From: CAVQBP01 sp963710745
Lineage (GTDB): Bacteria > Bacteroidota > Ignavibacteria > Ignavibacteriales > Ignavibacteriaceae
Assembly: GCA_963710745.1 (NCBI GenBank)
Contig: CAVQBP010000019.1
Coordinates: 186,001-250,000 of the forward strand
Length of the DNA stretch: 64,000 nucleotides
Reading direction: 5' to 3'
The position numbers were made by a program, and so were the translations under genes. Shown here in pieces: positions 27,922 through 37,369 of the stretch (the first letter of the stretch is position 1; each line of letters opens with the position of its first letter). Under the pieces are notes generated by a model. The model had not been told where the DNA came from. It searched no databases and worked only from the letters and a program-made list of their open reading frames with translations.

Positions 27922-30348
27922 ATGGCGAAATTTTTTTATAAGCAAAACAAATTACTCGTCTATTCATATTCATTGTTCATTTTAATTTTTCTGGCTTTCA
28001 GTTTTTACTTTTATATTAATGAAAAGAAAAATGAGAACTTAAAGAACCGGGGATATCTTCAGACTCTTGCCAAAATAAAATCTAATGAAATTACTCAATG
28101 GCATTCTGAAAGACTATCTGATGCCTTATCCTTATATTCCAACGAATATTTAAAGCAGGAACTTATTAATTATTCGGCAAAAAATTCCAAAAGCGATTCA
28201 CTTAAAATTGTCTCTGCCATAAGTCAGACATATAAAAACCATGATTATAAAAATATATTTATTCTTAATAAGAACCGCGACTATATAATTAATTTGAATC
28301 CTGCCTCAGATAAGAATTATAATGCTGATTCTGTTTCGTCTGCAATTAGAAAAGACAAAATTGTCATTTCTAATTTTTATATAAATCAGTCTGATTTTGT
28401 TGTTGATATAGATCTATATATCCCTGTAAAAAGCAAAGGCAATTTAATTTCCGTTATTATAATGAAAATAGATCCTGCCAGATTAATCTTCCCGCTTATT
28501 CAAAACTGGTATTTACCAAATTCGTCGGCAGAATCGTTTATTGTTTTCAGGCAGAAAGATAGTGTTGTATTCATTAATAAGTTAAAGTATAGTGATGTTT
28601 CTCCTTTAAGATTTAAGCTGCCGGCTCTTTCTAAAAATCTTCCGTCTGCATCGGCTGTCAGAGGGATTCGAGGTATTGTTGAGGGAATAGATTACAGGGG
28701 GGAAAAGGTTTTGGCAGATATCAGGCATATCAAAAATACTCCGTGGTATTTGATTACAAAACAGGATCTTTCAGAAATTTATTTGCCGGCTACAAACAGG
28801 CTCTCTTTTATTCTTCTTCTTTTATTTTCTGTTTATGCTATAGGCGGGATATCTTTTCTGTATTATCAAAGCAAGCAAAATTTCAAATATTCTTCAGAAA
28901 TTAATGAATCAATTAAGAAGTTCGAACTGCTTTACCAAACTTCAAATGATGCTATAATGATTATTGAAGATAATAAAATAATTGACTGCAATATAAAAGC
29001 AGAAAAAATATTCCAAACAGAAAAAAATAATATTTTAAAAGATTCTTTAATGGACTTCTCTCCTCAGTTCCAATCCGATGGTTCTGTTTCAGAAGAGAAG
29101 TTATTATCTATTTGCAAAGATGCCTATAACGGAAAAGCATGTTTATTTGAGTGGGTTTTCTCTCAAAATGATAAGCATTTTAACAGCGAAATAAATTTAT
29201 CTCCTCTGGTAACAGACAATAAACATTTTATCGTGGCTGTAATCCGGGATATAACCAATAGAAAAAAAATAGAAGAGCAGAATCTTAGACTGCTTCATGC
29301 AGTTGAACAAAGTCCTACCTCTATCGTAATAACGAATACAAAAGGTGATATTGAGTATGTAAATCCTAAATTTTCAGAAATTACAGGTTATTCGCGTGAT
29401 GAAGTAATTGGAAAAAACCCAAGGGTTCTAAAGTCCGGAGAAGGTTCTGCTGAGGTTTATAAAAATCTCTGGGAAACCATTGTATCCGGTTCGGAATGGA
29501 GAGGAGAATTCCATAATAGAAAGAAAAACGGAAAACTCTACTGGGAAATGGCTTCGATATCTCCGGTAAGGAATTCTGCCGATAAGATTACTCATTATAT
29601 TGCAATTAAAGAAGATATCACCGAAGCAAAAGAAATACAGGAATCTCTCAAAAAATTGGCTGCTGAATTAACTCAGCAAAATAAATATCTTGAACAATTT
29701 GCTTATATTATATCTCATAATCTGCGGTCCCCTGTCGCGAACATTATAGGAATTATTGAAACGCTTAAAGATTCCTCTTTAACCAAAGAAGAAGAGGAAG
29801 AGTTAATGTCTGGATTATTTTTTTCTTCTAAAAAGCTGGATGAAGTTATTCTAGAACTGAATAATATTTTACAGATAAAAAAGGGGGTTAATGAGGTAAA
29901 AGAAAAAGTAGAGTTCACGGAATTATTAAAAGATATTAAGGACAGCATTTCAAATTTAATTAGAGATGAGAATGTAAAAATTTTAAGTGATTTTTCAGAA
30001 GCTGATGAAATATTTACACTTAAAAGTTATTTGAGGAGTATTTTCTATAATCTGATAACGAACAGCATAAAATATAAACAGCCCGGTGAACAACCGGTAA
30101 TAGAAATCAGAAGCCGTAAAATTGATAAATTAATCCGGCTTACTTTTAAAGATAACGGATTGGGATTTAATCTTAATGAAATTGGAAACCAGGTTTTCGG
30201 GATTTATAGAAGATTTCATGATCATAAAGAGGGTAAAGGTTTGGGGCTATTTATGACTAAAATGCAGGTTGAAGCATTAAGTGGTAAGATATCCATAAAT
30301 AGTGAAGTAAATAAGGGAACTGAATTTACTATTGATTTTGACATCTAA
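27922..30348 (+). CDS. PAS-domain sensor histidine kinase, membrane-bound
   Basis: The 808-residue protein has a transmembrane helix at about 12-32, an extracytoplasmic sensing region (about 33-290, cache-like pattern), a second helix at about 293-315, two PAS domains (about 330-450 and 455-570, with GYSRDEVIGKNPRVLKSG and the PAC end HYIAIKEDITEAKEIQESL) and a kinase core with ISHNLRSPVANIIG (His-599), the N-box-like FYNLITNSIKYK, DNGLGF and GKGLGLFM. All kinase motifs look active. The HNLRSP variant is common for kinases that pass phosphate to single-domain receivers; one follows after 10 bp. Confidence 0.9.
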   Translation: MAKFFYKQNKLLVYSYSLFILIFLAFSFYFYINEKKNENLKNRGYLQTLAKIKSNEITQWHSERLSDALSLYSNEYLKQELINYSAKNSKSDSLKIVSAISQTYKNHDYKNIFILNKNRDYIINLNPASDKNYNADSVSSAIRKDKIVISNFYINQSDFVVDIDLYIPVKSKGNLISVIIMKIDPARLIFPLIQNWYLPNSSAESFIVFRQKDSVVFINKLKYSDVSPLRFKLPALSKNLPSASAVRGIRGIVEGIDYRGEKVLADIRHIKNTPWYLITKQDLSEIYLPATNRLSFILLLLFSVYAIGGISFLYYQSKQNFKYSSEINESIKKFELLYQTSNDAIMIIEDNKIIDCNIKAEKIFQTEKNNILKDSLMDFSPQFQSDGSVSEEKLLSICKDAYNGKACLFEWVFSQNDKHFNSEINLSPLVTDNKHFIVAVIRDITNRKKIEEQNLRLLHAVEQSPTSIVITNTKGDIEYVNPKFSEITGYSRDEVIGKNPRVLKSGEGSAEVYKNLWETIVSGSEWRGEFHNRKKNGKLYWEMASISPVRNSADKITHYIAIKEDITEAKEIQESLKKLAAELTQQNKYLEQFAYIISHNLRSPVANIIGIIETLKDSSLTKEEEEELMSGLFFSSKKLDEVILELNNILQIKKGVNEVKEKVEFTELLKDIKDSISNLIRDENVKILSDFSEADEIFTLKSYLRSIFYNLITNSIKYKQPGEQPVIEIRSRKIDKLIRLTFKDNGLGFNLNEIGNQVFGIYRRFHDHKEGKGLGLFMTKMQVEALSGKISINSEVNKGTEFTIDFDI

Positions 30349-30358
30349 GGTATAGCTT

Positions 30359-30763
30359 ATGGCTAGTGCTCCCGATTTCATTTTATTCGATGATGACCCC
30401 GTAAATAATACTCTTTGTAACATTACTATTAAGAACACATTTAAGGATGCAAAAATAAGGACTTTCATAATTCCGGAGAAAGGTCTTCATTACATTTCAA
30501 CGGAATTTAATGTTGACCGAAATAAATCAACTATAGTATTTCTTGATATAAATATGAAGGGGATGACTTGCTGGGAATTTCTAGATAGGTTTGAACAATT
30601 GGAGGAAAGGATAAGATCTAATTTTGAAATTTTTATACTTTCTGCATCACTTGATCCTGCCGATAAAAAAAGAGCCGCTGCCAATAAAAACGTAGCTTCA
30701 TATATCGAGAAACCGCTTACTAAAGAAAAGATAAGTAATATTGTTGGAAGTCATTCATCATAA
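30359..30763 (+). CDS. Single-domain response regulator
   Basis: The 134-residue protein is one receiver domain: FILFDDDPVNN with the acidic cluster at 11-13, Asp-63 in VFLDINMKGM as phosphorylation site, LSASLDPADKK and the Lys in YIEKPLTKEK. There is no output domain, so it works by protein contact or as phosphate relay. Its position 10 bp after the PAS kinase makes that kinase the obvious partner. Confidence 0.9.
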   Translation: MASAPDFILFDDDPVNNTLCNITIKNTFKDAKIRTFIIPEKGLHYISTEFNVDRNKSTIVFLDINMKGMTCWEFLDRFEQLEERIRSNFEIFILSASLDPADKKRAAANKNVASYIEKPLTKEKISNIVGSHSS

Positions 30764-30998
30764 ATAAATTCAATTCTTCAGCTTCTCTTTAAATAAATTG
30801 CATAATTTCAACATGATAGTATTATGTTTTAATTAGATCATTATCATATTAATAATTATTTGTAATAATAATTCCGCAGGTAAATACATTTTGTTTTTAA
30901 AGTCCTGTGATTCCGAAAATTCAAATAATTATATTTATATTTGTACAAATATTTTTGATATTATTTGAAGAAAAAATTAAATCCAAAGCTGAGAAACA

Positions 30999-31889
30999 AT
31001 GGAAACAACATCAAATAAAAAAGAGCCTGACGTTAACTTAGAAATAGCAAAGGACCACGGTTTAACTGAAGAGGAATATGAACGAATAATAAAAATTCTG
31101 GGAAGAGCTCCATCATTTACAGAGCTTGGAATTTTTAGTGTAATGTGGAGTGAACATTGCAGCTATAAAAATTCTATCGCTTTACTTAAAACATTACCAA
31201 GAGAAGGCGGGAAATTATTAGTTGGTGCCGGAGAAGAGAATGCAGGGCTGGTAGATATTGGCGATGGTTTGGCCGTTGCATTTAAAATTGAAAGCCACAA
31301 CCATCCATCTGCAGTTGAACCATACCAGGGTGCAGCTACAGGAGTTGGCGGAATTATGAGAGATATTTTTACAATGGGTGCACGCCCGATTGCTTCATTG
31401 GATTCTTTACGCTTTGGCTCTTTAAAAAATGCAAGAACCAGGTTTCTCTTTGACGGTGTTGTAAGAGGTATAGGAGATTATGGCAACAGTTTTGGAGTTC
31501 CTACTGTAGCCGGGGAAGTTTATTTCGATGAGTCATACCAGGATAATCCTTTAGTTAATGCAATGGCTGTTGGAATAGTGAAAACCGACCAGGCTGCTAG
31601 CGCGGTTGCAAAAGGTGAGGGAAACCCGGTTATGATTGTAGGATCTTCTACAGGCAGAGATGGAATTCACGGTGCAACTTTTGCATCGGAGGAAATTTCT
31701 GAAAAATCGGAAGCTAAAAGACCTTCGGTGCAGGTTGGGGATCCTTTTACGGAAAAACTTTTACTGGAAGCTTCACTGGAAATAATAAAGAATGGCTGGC
31801 TGGTTGGTATCCAGGATATGGGTGCTGCCGGAATTTCCTGCTCTACCTCGGAAATGAGTGCCAAAGGGAATTCAGGAATGAGAGATTAA
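30999..31889 (+). CDS. purL: Phosphoribosylformylglycinamidine synthase PurL, N-terminal part (frameshifted gene)
   Basis: PurL is the ATP-dependent catalytic subunit that converts FGAR to FGAM in purine synthesis. This piece has the N-terminal hallmarks SVMWSEHCSYKNS and FKIESHNHPSAVEPYQGAATGVGG and ends MSAKGNSGMRD at a stop. Family consensus continues about one codon later in another frame: skipping the A at 31881 gives GMEINLDKVPLREKGMTAYE. Together with the next fragment the length is about 745 residues, normal for PurL. So one gene is broken by a single extra base. Sequencing error, real mutation and +1 frameshifting are all possible. Confidence 0.9.
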   Translation: METTSNKKEPDVNLEIAKDHGLTEEEYERIIKILGRAPSFTELGIFSVMWSEHCSYKNSIALLKTLPREGGKLLVGAGEENAGLVDIGDGLAVAFKIESHNHPSAVEPYQGAATGVGGIMRDIFTMGARPIASLDSLRFGSLKNARTRFLFDGVVRGIGDYGNSFGVPTVAGEVYFDESYQDNPLVNAMAVGIVKTDQAASAVAKGEGNPVMIVGSSTGRDGIHGATFASEEISEKSEAKRPSVQVGDPFTEKLLLEASLEIIKNGWLVGIQDMGAAGISCSTSEMSAKGNSGMRD

Positions 31890-31890
31890 T

Positions 31891-33240
31891 TTGGATAAAG
31901 TGCCTTTACGGGAAAAAGGAATGACTGCCTATGAAATCATGCTCTCTGAAAGCCAGGAAAGAATGCTGTGTGTTGTAAATAAAGGATTTGACAGTAATGT
32001 TAAAGAAGTTTTTGAAAAATGGGATCTGCATTGTGAAACGGTAGGCGAAGTTACAAATGACGGGAAACTCTATATTAAATATCAAGGAGAAGATAAAGCC
32101 GAAATTCCTCCGTTCGAGTTAGTCCTCGGCGGCGGTGCGCCTGTTTATCACAGGGAAACAAAAGAACCGGAATATTTAAAACGTACAAGAAATTTTGATT
32201 TCTCAATATTACCTGTCTCGGATAATTTAACAGAGGTTTTCGAAAAAATATTTTCATCTCCTAATATAGCTTCAAAAAAATGGGTATATGAACAATATGA
32301 TACTATGGTAAGGACTAACACTATTGTGGGGCCTGGTTGTGATAGCGCAGTTGTTTATATTAAAGATACAAATAAAGCATTGGCAATGAAAACCGATTGT
32401 AATTCCAGGTATGTTTATTTGAATCCCAAAGAAGGAACTAAAATTGCCGTAGCAGAATCAGCGAGGAATATTGTTTGTTCCGGAGGTGTCCCGCTTGCAA
32501 TTACTAATTGCCTGAATTTTGGAAATCCGTATAAGCCGGAGAATTACTGGCAATTTAAAGAAGCAATCGAAGGTATGGGAGAAGCATGCAGATTTTTTGA
32601 TACTCCCGTTACCGGCGGGAATGTCAGCTTTTACAACGAATCTCCAAATGCTGCTGTTTATCCAACACCGACAATAGGAATGGTTGGACTGATTGAGAAA
32701 GTTGAAAATATAACAACATCTTACTTTAAGGAAGAAGGAAATTTAATTTACATTTTGGGGGAAGATTTTGAAGAACTTGGCGGAAGTGAATACCTGAAGA
32801 TTATTCACAATAAAGTTGCAGGCGATTCTCCTAAAATAGATTTGGAAACAGAGAAAAAGCTTCATGATTCACTTTTAGCTTTAATTGGAAAAGATCTGAT
32901 TGAATCCGCGCATGATGTTTCGGAAGGTGGAATTATTTCAGCTCTGGCAGAGTGCTGCATAATTAATGAAGAATATCCTGTCGGTGCCGAAGTTAATATC
33001 CCGGTTAAATCCAGGGAAGATTTTTCATTATTTTCTGAATCCCAGTCACGGGTAATTGTTTCAATACTAAAAAATAATAAAGATAAATTTGAATCATATT
33101 TAAATAGACAAGATCAACCTTTTACATGTTTAGGAGAAACTAAGGGAACAAATCTTTCTGTAAATAATAAAATAAAGATGAGTACCAAAAGATTGAGCGA
33201 ATTATATTATAATACAATTCCAAATATTATGAATGGTTAA
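31891..33240 (+). CDS. purL: Phosphoribosylformylglycinamidine synthase PurL, C-terminal part (frameshifted gene)
   Basis: The frame is open from 31882; the TTG at 31891 is a nominal start only. The 449 residues contain KVPLREKGMTAYEIMLSESQ, VGPGCDSAVVYIKD, the ATP-site part VAESARNIVCSGGVPLAITN, GGNVSFYNESP and IESAHDVSEGGIISAL, all conserved in the C-terminal half of PurL. The conservation is undisturbed, so decay has not progressed, which argues for a recent or artificial frameshift. The last eight bases overlap the YihY gene start. Confidence 0.9.
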   Translation: MDKVPLREKGMTAYEIMLSESQERMLCVVNKGFDSNVKEVFEKWDLHCETVGEVTNDGKLYIKYQGEDKAEIPPFELVLGGGAPVYHRETKEPEYLKRTRNFDFSILPVSDNLTEVFEKIFSSPNIASKKWVYEQYDTMVRTNTIVGPGCDSAVVYIKDTNKALAMKTDCNSRYVYLNPKEGTKIAVAESARNIVCSGGVPLAITNCLNFGNPYKPENYWQFKEAIEGMGEACRFFDTPVTGGNVSFYNESPNAAVYPTPTIGMVGLIEKVENITTSYFKEEGNLIYILGEDFEELGGSEYLKIIHNKVAGDSPKIDLETEKKLHDSLLALIGKDLIESAHDVSEGGIISALAECCIINEEYPVGAEVNIPVKSREDFSLFSESQSRVIVSILKNNKDKFESYLNRQDQPFTCLGETKGTNLSVNNKIKMSTKRLSELYYNTIPNIMNG

Positions 33241-34213
33241 GGTAAAGATAAAAGAAAAAGTTAAGAAGGCTCCGGTTTATCATAAATACAGAATATTAAG
33301 ATTTAAATTAAATCTCACCCCTCGATTCCAGAAAATTAGAGATTTCATTGTGCACTATTTCGGCGGCTTAATAAACCGGATGGATGAACACCATATATTT
33401 TTATTAGCCGGCGGATTAGCATTTTCCATATTTGTTTGTATTATTCCTTTTGCACTTATTGTATTTGCAGTAGTGGGTACAATACTCAATTCAGAGTACA
33501 TGCAGTTTCAGGTCAACGGCCTTATCGATACGATTATTCCTTATCAACAGTATTCCGAATTTGTAAAAAGGATTATTTTTACCCGCATCAACGAAGTTAT
33601 CGAATATAAAAATCTAGCCGGGATAATAGGTGGGCTCGGTTTACTTTTTGCGGCAAGCGGATTATTCAGCAGTATGCGTACAATACTCAATTCTGTGCTT
33701 GGGTCCAAAAATGATGAACATTTTATTTTGGCAAAGCTCAAGGATTTTGCACTTGTTATCATGGTAATTCTTATCTTCTTCATAACAACGGTTCTAATGC
33801 CTTTTGTCGATATCCTAAGGCAAAAAGCTGATCAATTTCAATCTCTTCATTTTTTATATTCTGGTATCTTTGAGCATGTTGTATTTTCTCTCCTATCATT
33901 AGTCCTGGTCTTTATTTTATTCTCCGTTTTATATTTTGCCGTGCCCAGAAAAAAATTAGGGAAAAAAGCTACTTTTATAAGTGCATTTTGGGCGGCAATT
34001 CTCTGGGAGACTGCTAAACAAATATTCGGTTATTATATTTATCATTTTTCTGCTTTAGGTAAGATTTATGGAACATATGTTTTATTTGTAGTTGTTGCAT
34101 TCTGGATATATTATTCGTCTATAGTATTTATCATTGGAGCAGAATTAGGCAAGCTTTACTCTGATCGAAGGTATGCAATAAATAAAGGGGAAGAGATTTT
34201 TGAAGAAGAATAA
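33233..34213 (+). CDS. YihY/UPF0761-family membrane protein
   Basis: The 326-residue protein has about six transmembrane helices and the pattern of the YihY (formerly BrkB) family: LLAGGLAFSIFVCIIPFALIVFAV at the first helix, GGLGLLFAASGLFSSMRTILNSVLG, and the C-terminal KKATFISAFWAAILWETAKQIFGYYIYHF ... IYGTYVLFVVVAFWIYYSSIVFIIGAELG. Function of the family is not settled. The start overlaps purL by eight bases, so expression is probably coupled to purL. Confidence 0.88.
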   Translation: MVKVKIKEKVKKAPVYHKYRILRFKLNLTPRFQKIRDFIVHYFGGLINRMDEHHIFLLAGGLAFSIFVCIIPFALIVFAVVGTILNSEYMQFQVNGLIDTIIPYQQYSEFVKRIIFTRINEVIEYKNLAGIIGGLGLLFAASGLFSSMRTILNSVLGSKNDEHFILAKLKDFALVIMVILIFFITTVLMPFVDILRQKADQFQSLHFLYSGIFEHVVFSLLSLVLVFILFSVLYFAVPRKKLGKKATFISAFWAAILWETAKQIFGYYIYHFSALGKIYGTYVLFVVVAFWIYYSSIVFIIGAELGKLYSDRRYAINKGEEIFEEE

Positions 34214-34438
34214 ACCGCCGATTGATCTTATCATCACAAGCAAAATTAATTTTTTATTTTTACTTTTTAAGGACTAAAAATTTAGTTGGAAACATTGTAA
34301 GATTTTTCTTAATTTATTTTTAACCTTAGGGTGATTTATGTAATGCTTATCAAAAAATAGATTCGGGGAGAAATAAATTTCATTTCATTGTTATAATTAA
34401 TTAGATAAAACAATTCCACTTAATTTATGGGGATTAAA

Positions 34439-35833
34439 ATGAAGACTTTCATTATTTTAATTATCTTTACGTCCTTTTTTTCAATAGTAAAAACAGAAGC
34501 CCAGAATTACGGTCTCGATAATACCGATCCGGCGGTATTTACAAAATTCAGAATACCATCAACAGATTTAAGATCACTGTGGCTAAATACTAACCTGCAT
34601 TTTAATTCTAATAAGGATATTTATTCACGTAAACAAGAACCGTACGCAGAATTCTTGAGTAACGATTATAGATCTAATTTTAATTATTCTCTAAGCCCGC
34701 AATACCTATTGCTTCATGAATCTGAAGATATGTATTTTACTATTTCAGCCAATTTAAATGGAACTTATGAACATAATTATTCCTCAAATGAGAATAACCA
34801 ATCAGTTAGTTCCGATAAATCAAAACAGAATTATTACTCAGCTATAATTAATATCTCTATGACCTTAAACGATTATATAAAGTCTAGCAGTTTCTTTTAT
34901 TCGGCAGGTTCATCAATTTCTGTAAATATGAATCAGACAAAATCAGATCAAATTTCAAGTCCATCTTCGGGAAATTATAGAAATAGTAAATCACAAAACT
35001 ATTCAATATCCCTGGGAGTTGGTTTTGGTAAATTAAGAAATGTAACTCCTGTAGTTACGGCAGTGAGATTCCAGGAAAGAATGAAGCAGCTCAGTCTCAT
35101 AAATAATGATTTAAGTGATAAAACTATTGAAGATCTTGCAATGCAGTTTTTTAAACAGCCTTACTATAGCGACGTATATTCCCGGCCTGATAAATATTTC
35201 TGGAAGGGGATTGATCATGTCCTTTCAAATGATGCAGTTTCACTTCAGGGCCTGAACATGTATGCAAGTTCATATCTTAGAGAATCTCTTAATGAAGTGA
35301 GGTTTTTTCGTCAGGAAGGGCTTGTTGCGGGACTCAATTTGCAATTAAAATATTACAACTTTTACGATTATCCTATGATTATAATGGAAGATTTAACTTT
35401 AGGATTCAATCCGTATTTTTCATTCAGCCGCCAGGTAAGTCTTAATTCACAAGTCAGCTTTTCTGCATCATTAACAGGTGGCCCTGTTATATCAAAGCAT
35501 TCCAATACCAGGCAAAATTATGCATTTTCTGTACGGGCAGGTTATAATTATGAACTAACAGACAGGCTTGTATGTTTATTTGGAAATAATTTCGGATATA
35601 ATATTGTCAATTCATCTGAGCAAAATAAATCCTGGTCTGATGCTTTAAATCTTAATCTCTCATATTTTGTTGAAGATAATATTGTTGTTAGTGCATCCTA
35701 TAATTGGAGCTATTATCATTCCAATTCCCAGGGTATCAATTCTAATTTATTTTCTTCTACATCTGAAAATTTATATAACACACTTGATTTAGGCTTTACT
35801 TATTACTTCGACAAAGGATTTATAATAAATTAA
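34439..35833 (+). CDS. Outer-membrane-like protein of unknown function
   Basis: ATG 34439 is preferred since GGGGATT precedes it; the start at 34427 has none. The 464-residue protein has a signal peptide ending near TEAQN. The rest is rich in alternating hydrophobic and polar residues with many aromatic girdles (for example YYSAIINISMTLND, SISLGVGFGK, NLNLSYFVEDNIVVSASYNW) and ends in FTYYFDKGFIIN, a beta-barrel pattern. I do not recognise the family. A strong terminator follows. Confidence 0.6.
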   Translation: MKTFIILIIFTSFFSIVKTEAQNYGLDNTDPAVFTKFRIPSTDLRSLWLNTNLHFNSNKDIYSRKQEPYAEFLSNDYRSNFNYSLSPQYLLLHESEDMYFTISANLNGTYEHNYSSNENNQSVSSDKSKQNYYSAIINISMTLNDYIKSSSFFYSAGSSISVNMNQTKSDQISSPSSGNYRNSKSQNYSISLGVGFGKLRNVTPVVTAVRFQERMKQLSLINNDLSDKTIEDLAMQFFKQPYYSDVYSRPDKYFWKGIDHVLSNDAVSLQGLNMYASSYLRESLNEVRFFRQEGLVAGLNLQLKYYNFYDYPMIIMEDLTLGFNPYFSFSRQVSLNSQVSFSASLTGGPVISKHSNTRQNYAFSVRAGYNYELTDRLVCLFGNNFGYNIVNSSEQNKSWSDALNLNLSYFVEDNIVVSASYNWSYYHSNSQGINSNLFSSTSENLYNTLDLGFTYYFDKGFIIN

Positions 35834-35849
35834 AATGACTAAAAACATG

Positions 35850-35888
35850 AAAAGATATGACATCAATAAAATGATGTCATATCTTTTT
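35850..35888 (+). terminator. Intrinsic terminator
   Basis: AAAAGATATGACATCA and TGATGTCATATCTTTT form a perfect 16-bp stem with a six-base loop, ending in TTTTT. It lies 17 bp after the barrel-protein gene and can also serve the convergent PCuAC gene, whose end is at 35944, since the A run on the left becomes a T run on the other strand. Confidence 0.8.
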
Positions 35889-35943
35889 AAAAGAAAATTA
35901 CTGTTAATCGGAAGGATAAGGAATTCTAAATCAGAATTTCATT

Positions 35944-36351
35944 TCATCTGTTTTGCACTTCAGCCTGAATATTCACGTCTCCTGCTGATTTAAAATGAAG
36001 GACGAAATCTATTCTCTCTCCCTGCTTTAAGTCTTTTTTCAGATTCATAACCATTACATGATAACTGCCCGGTTTAAATTCAACAGATGAATCCGGTTTA
36101 ACTATTATATCTTTGATTTCTCTCATACCCATCATACCATCTTTCATGTATGTTTCATGCATCATAACATGTTTGGCAATATCTGAAGAGACCTTATAAA
36201 GAGTATCCGGTTTATCAGAGTGGCTTTCAATTTTGAAATATAATGCAGTATTTAAACCTTCGGCACCTGTTCTAAGCCAGGCTTCTTTTACCTCTATTTT
36301 ATTCCCTGTTGAAATAAAAATGCAAACAAGAGAAATAATCGCAAATAACAT
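35944..36351 (-). CDS. PCu(A)C-type periplasmic copper chaperone
   Basis: The family delivers Cu(I) to CuA/CuB centres of oxidases. The 135-residue protein has a signal peptide and the exact copper-binding pattern H-X10-M-X21-H-X-M: His-65, Met-76, His-98 and Met-100, within HVMMHETYMKDGMMGM and GSYHVMVMN. It follows the SCO1 gene on the same strand after about 90 bp, the usual partner, so both probably act in copper insertion into a terminal oxidase outside this window. Confidence 0.92.
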   Translation of the reverse strand: MLFAIISLVCIFISTGNKIEVKEAWLRTGAEGLNTALYFKIESHSDKPDTLYKVSSDIAKHVMMHETYMKDGMMGMREIKDIIVKPDSSVEFKPGSYHVMVMNLKKDLKQGERIDFVLHFKSAGDVNIQAEVQNR

Positions 36352-36440
36352 TTTCTATCTTGAATTATTATGAAAAAAGATTAATTCCATAATTAACATA
36401 TTGATACTTTCCTGAATCGAATATCCAGTATCCCATTCAG

Positions 36441-37058
36441 CTATTCCAGCGAATTTATATCGTCCACTATTTCCTTTTGATCTAGAGTGCTCCCTTTATA
36501 TTCTTTCCTGATCCTGCTGTTTCTATCGATTAAAGTAATTCTATCAGTATGTATAAATGAATAAGTAAAACCGCCGTTATTATATTTTATCGTATCGGTC
36601 GGTATGGCATATATGTTCATAACTTTGAGAAGAGAATCGATGACTTTTCTATTTCCTGTCAAAAGCTGGAAATTCTTTTCATCTATGTTTCTTACATCAG
36701 CATATTTTTTTAGAATAGAAGGTGTATCTCTGTCCGGATCAAAGCTTATTTCCGCAAATTGAACTCCCTTAACATTATCTTTTTTCAATTTTTCCTGTAG
36801 CATCCTTAAATTATTTGTTGTTAAAGGACAAACATCAGGGCAATTAGTATACAAGAAGCTCATAACAGTGATACTGCCTTTAAAATCATTAGGGAATACT
36901 ACTTTAGTGCTGTCCTGGTTTACTAATTCGAATGAAGTTCTGATACTCTTTTCAACAGGAAGATGTTTTCCGCATCCTGAAAAAAAGGGAACAAACAAAG
37001 ATGCTATAAATATTATGATTAAATAATTTGAAGAATTATCTTTATGAAGTTTATGCAT
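36441..37058 (-). CDS. SCO1/SenC-family copper-handling lipoprotein
   Basis: SCO proteins carry copper to, or reduce, the CuA site of cytochrome oxidase. ATG 37058 is taken instead of the TTG at 37064. The protein of 205 residues has a lipobox FFSGC (Cys-29), the thioredoxin-fold CxxxC metal site TNCPDVCPLT (Cys-73, Cys-77) and the conserved His in SFIHTDRITLID. All three copper ligands are present. A 7-8-7 inverted repeat TAACTTA/TAAGTTA stands 24 bp before the start. It is divergent from the Rrf2 gene. Confidence 0.92.
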   Translation of the reverse strand: MHKLHKDNSSNYLIIIFIASLFVPFFSGCGKHLPVEKSIRTSFELVNQDSTKVVFPNDFKGSITVMSFLYTNCPDVCPLTTNNLRMLQEKLKKDNVKGVQFAEISFDPDRDTPSILKKYADVRNIDEKNFQLLTGNRKVIDSLLKVMNIYAIPTDTIKYNNGGFTYSFIHTDRITLIDRNSRIRKEYKGSTLDQKEIVDDINSLE

Positions 37059-37081
37059 TTTCAAAGGAAATTTATATATAC

Positions 37082-37103
37082 TAACTTATTAAAATGTAAG
37101 TTA
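37082..37103 (-). promoter_or_regulatory. Candidate operator upstream of the SCO1 gene
   Basis: TAACTTA-N8-TAAGTTA is a perfect inverted repeat with an eight-base spacer, just before the SCO1 start. Its geometry (7-8-7) equals that of the repeat ahead of the Rrf2 gene (37343-37364), though the bases differ. A second dyad, TTGAAAT-N4-ATTTCAA, lies at 37107-37124. Confidence 0.4.
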
Positions 37104-37342
37104 AAGTTGAAATCTCAATTTCAATATGTATTTTATATCAAATATTAATCGGATGAAAAAAAGCATACTTTTCAATTATAGAATATCTTTAAAAACAGAA
37201 ATAGGCTTTCGGTGTTAAAGTCTAATACAGGTCAATTAGAGATGGCAACAATAGTGTTGTTTATTTTGTCTTTGAGAGTTCGCAAAATTTTAATAAAAAA
37301 CTAAAAATTAATTTGACAAATAAGATTATTAATGATAATTTT

Positions 37343-37364
37343 AATCAGACAAATTTATCTGATT
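37343..37364 (+). promoter_or_regulatory. Candidate Rrf2 operator between promoter and start codon
   Basis: AATCAGA-N8-TCTGATT is a perfect inverted repeat ending six bases before the Rrf2 ATG. A promoter-like TTGACA (37313), 17-base spacer and TAATTT precede it. Position suggests autorepression by the Rrf2 protein, as for NsrR and IscR. Which ligand releases it is inferred from the operon content (nitric oxide). Confidence 0.5.
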
Positions 37365-37369
37365 ATAAA

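Noticed and set aside
30348..30359. Frameshift between the PAS kinase and the receiver protein
   Set aside because: The kinase ends naturally after its ATPase domain (TEFTIDFDI) and the receiver has its own start; separate kinase and single-domain receiver genes are common.
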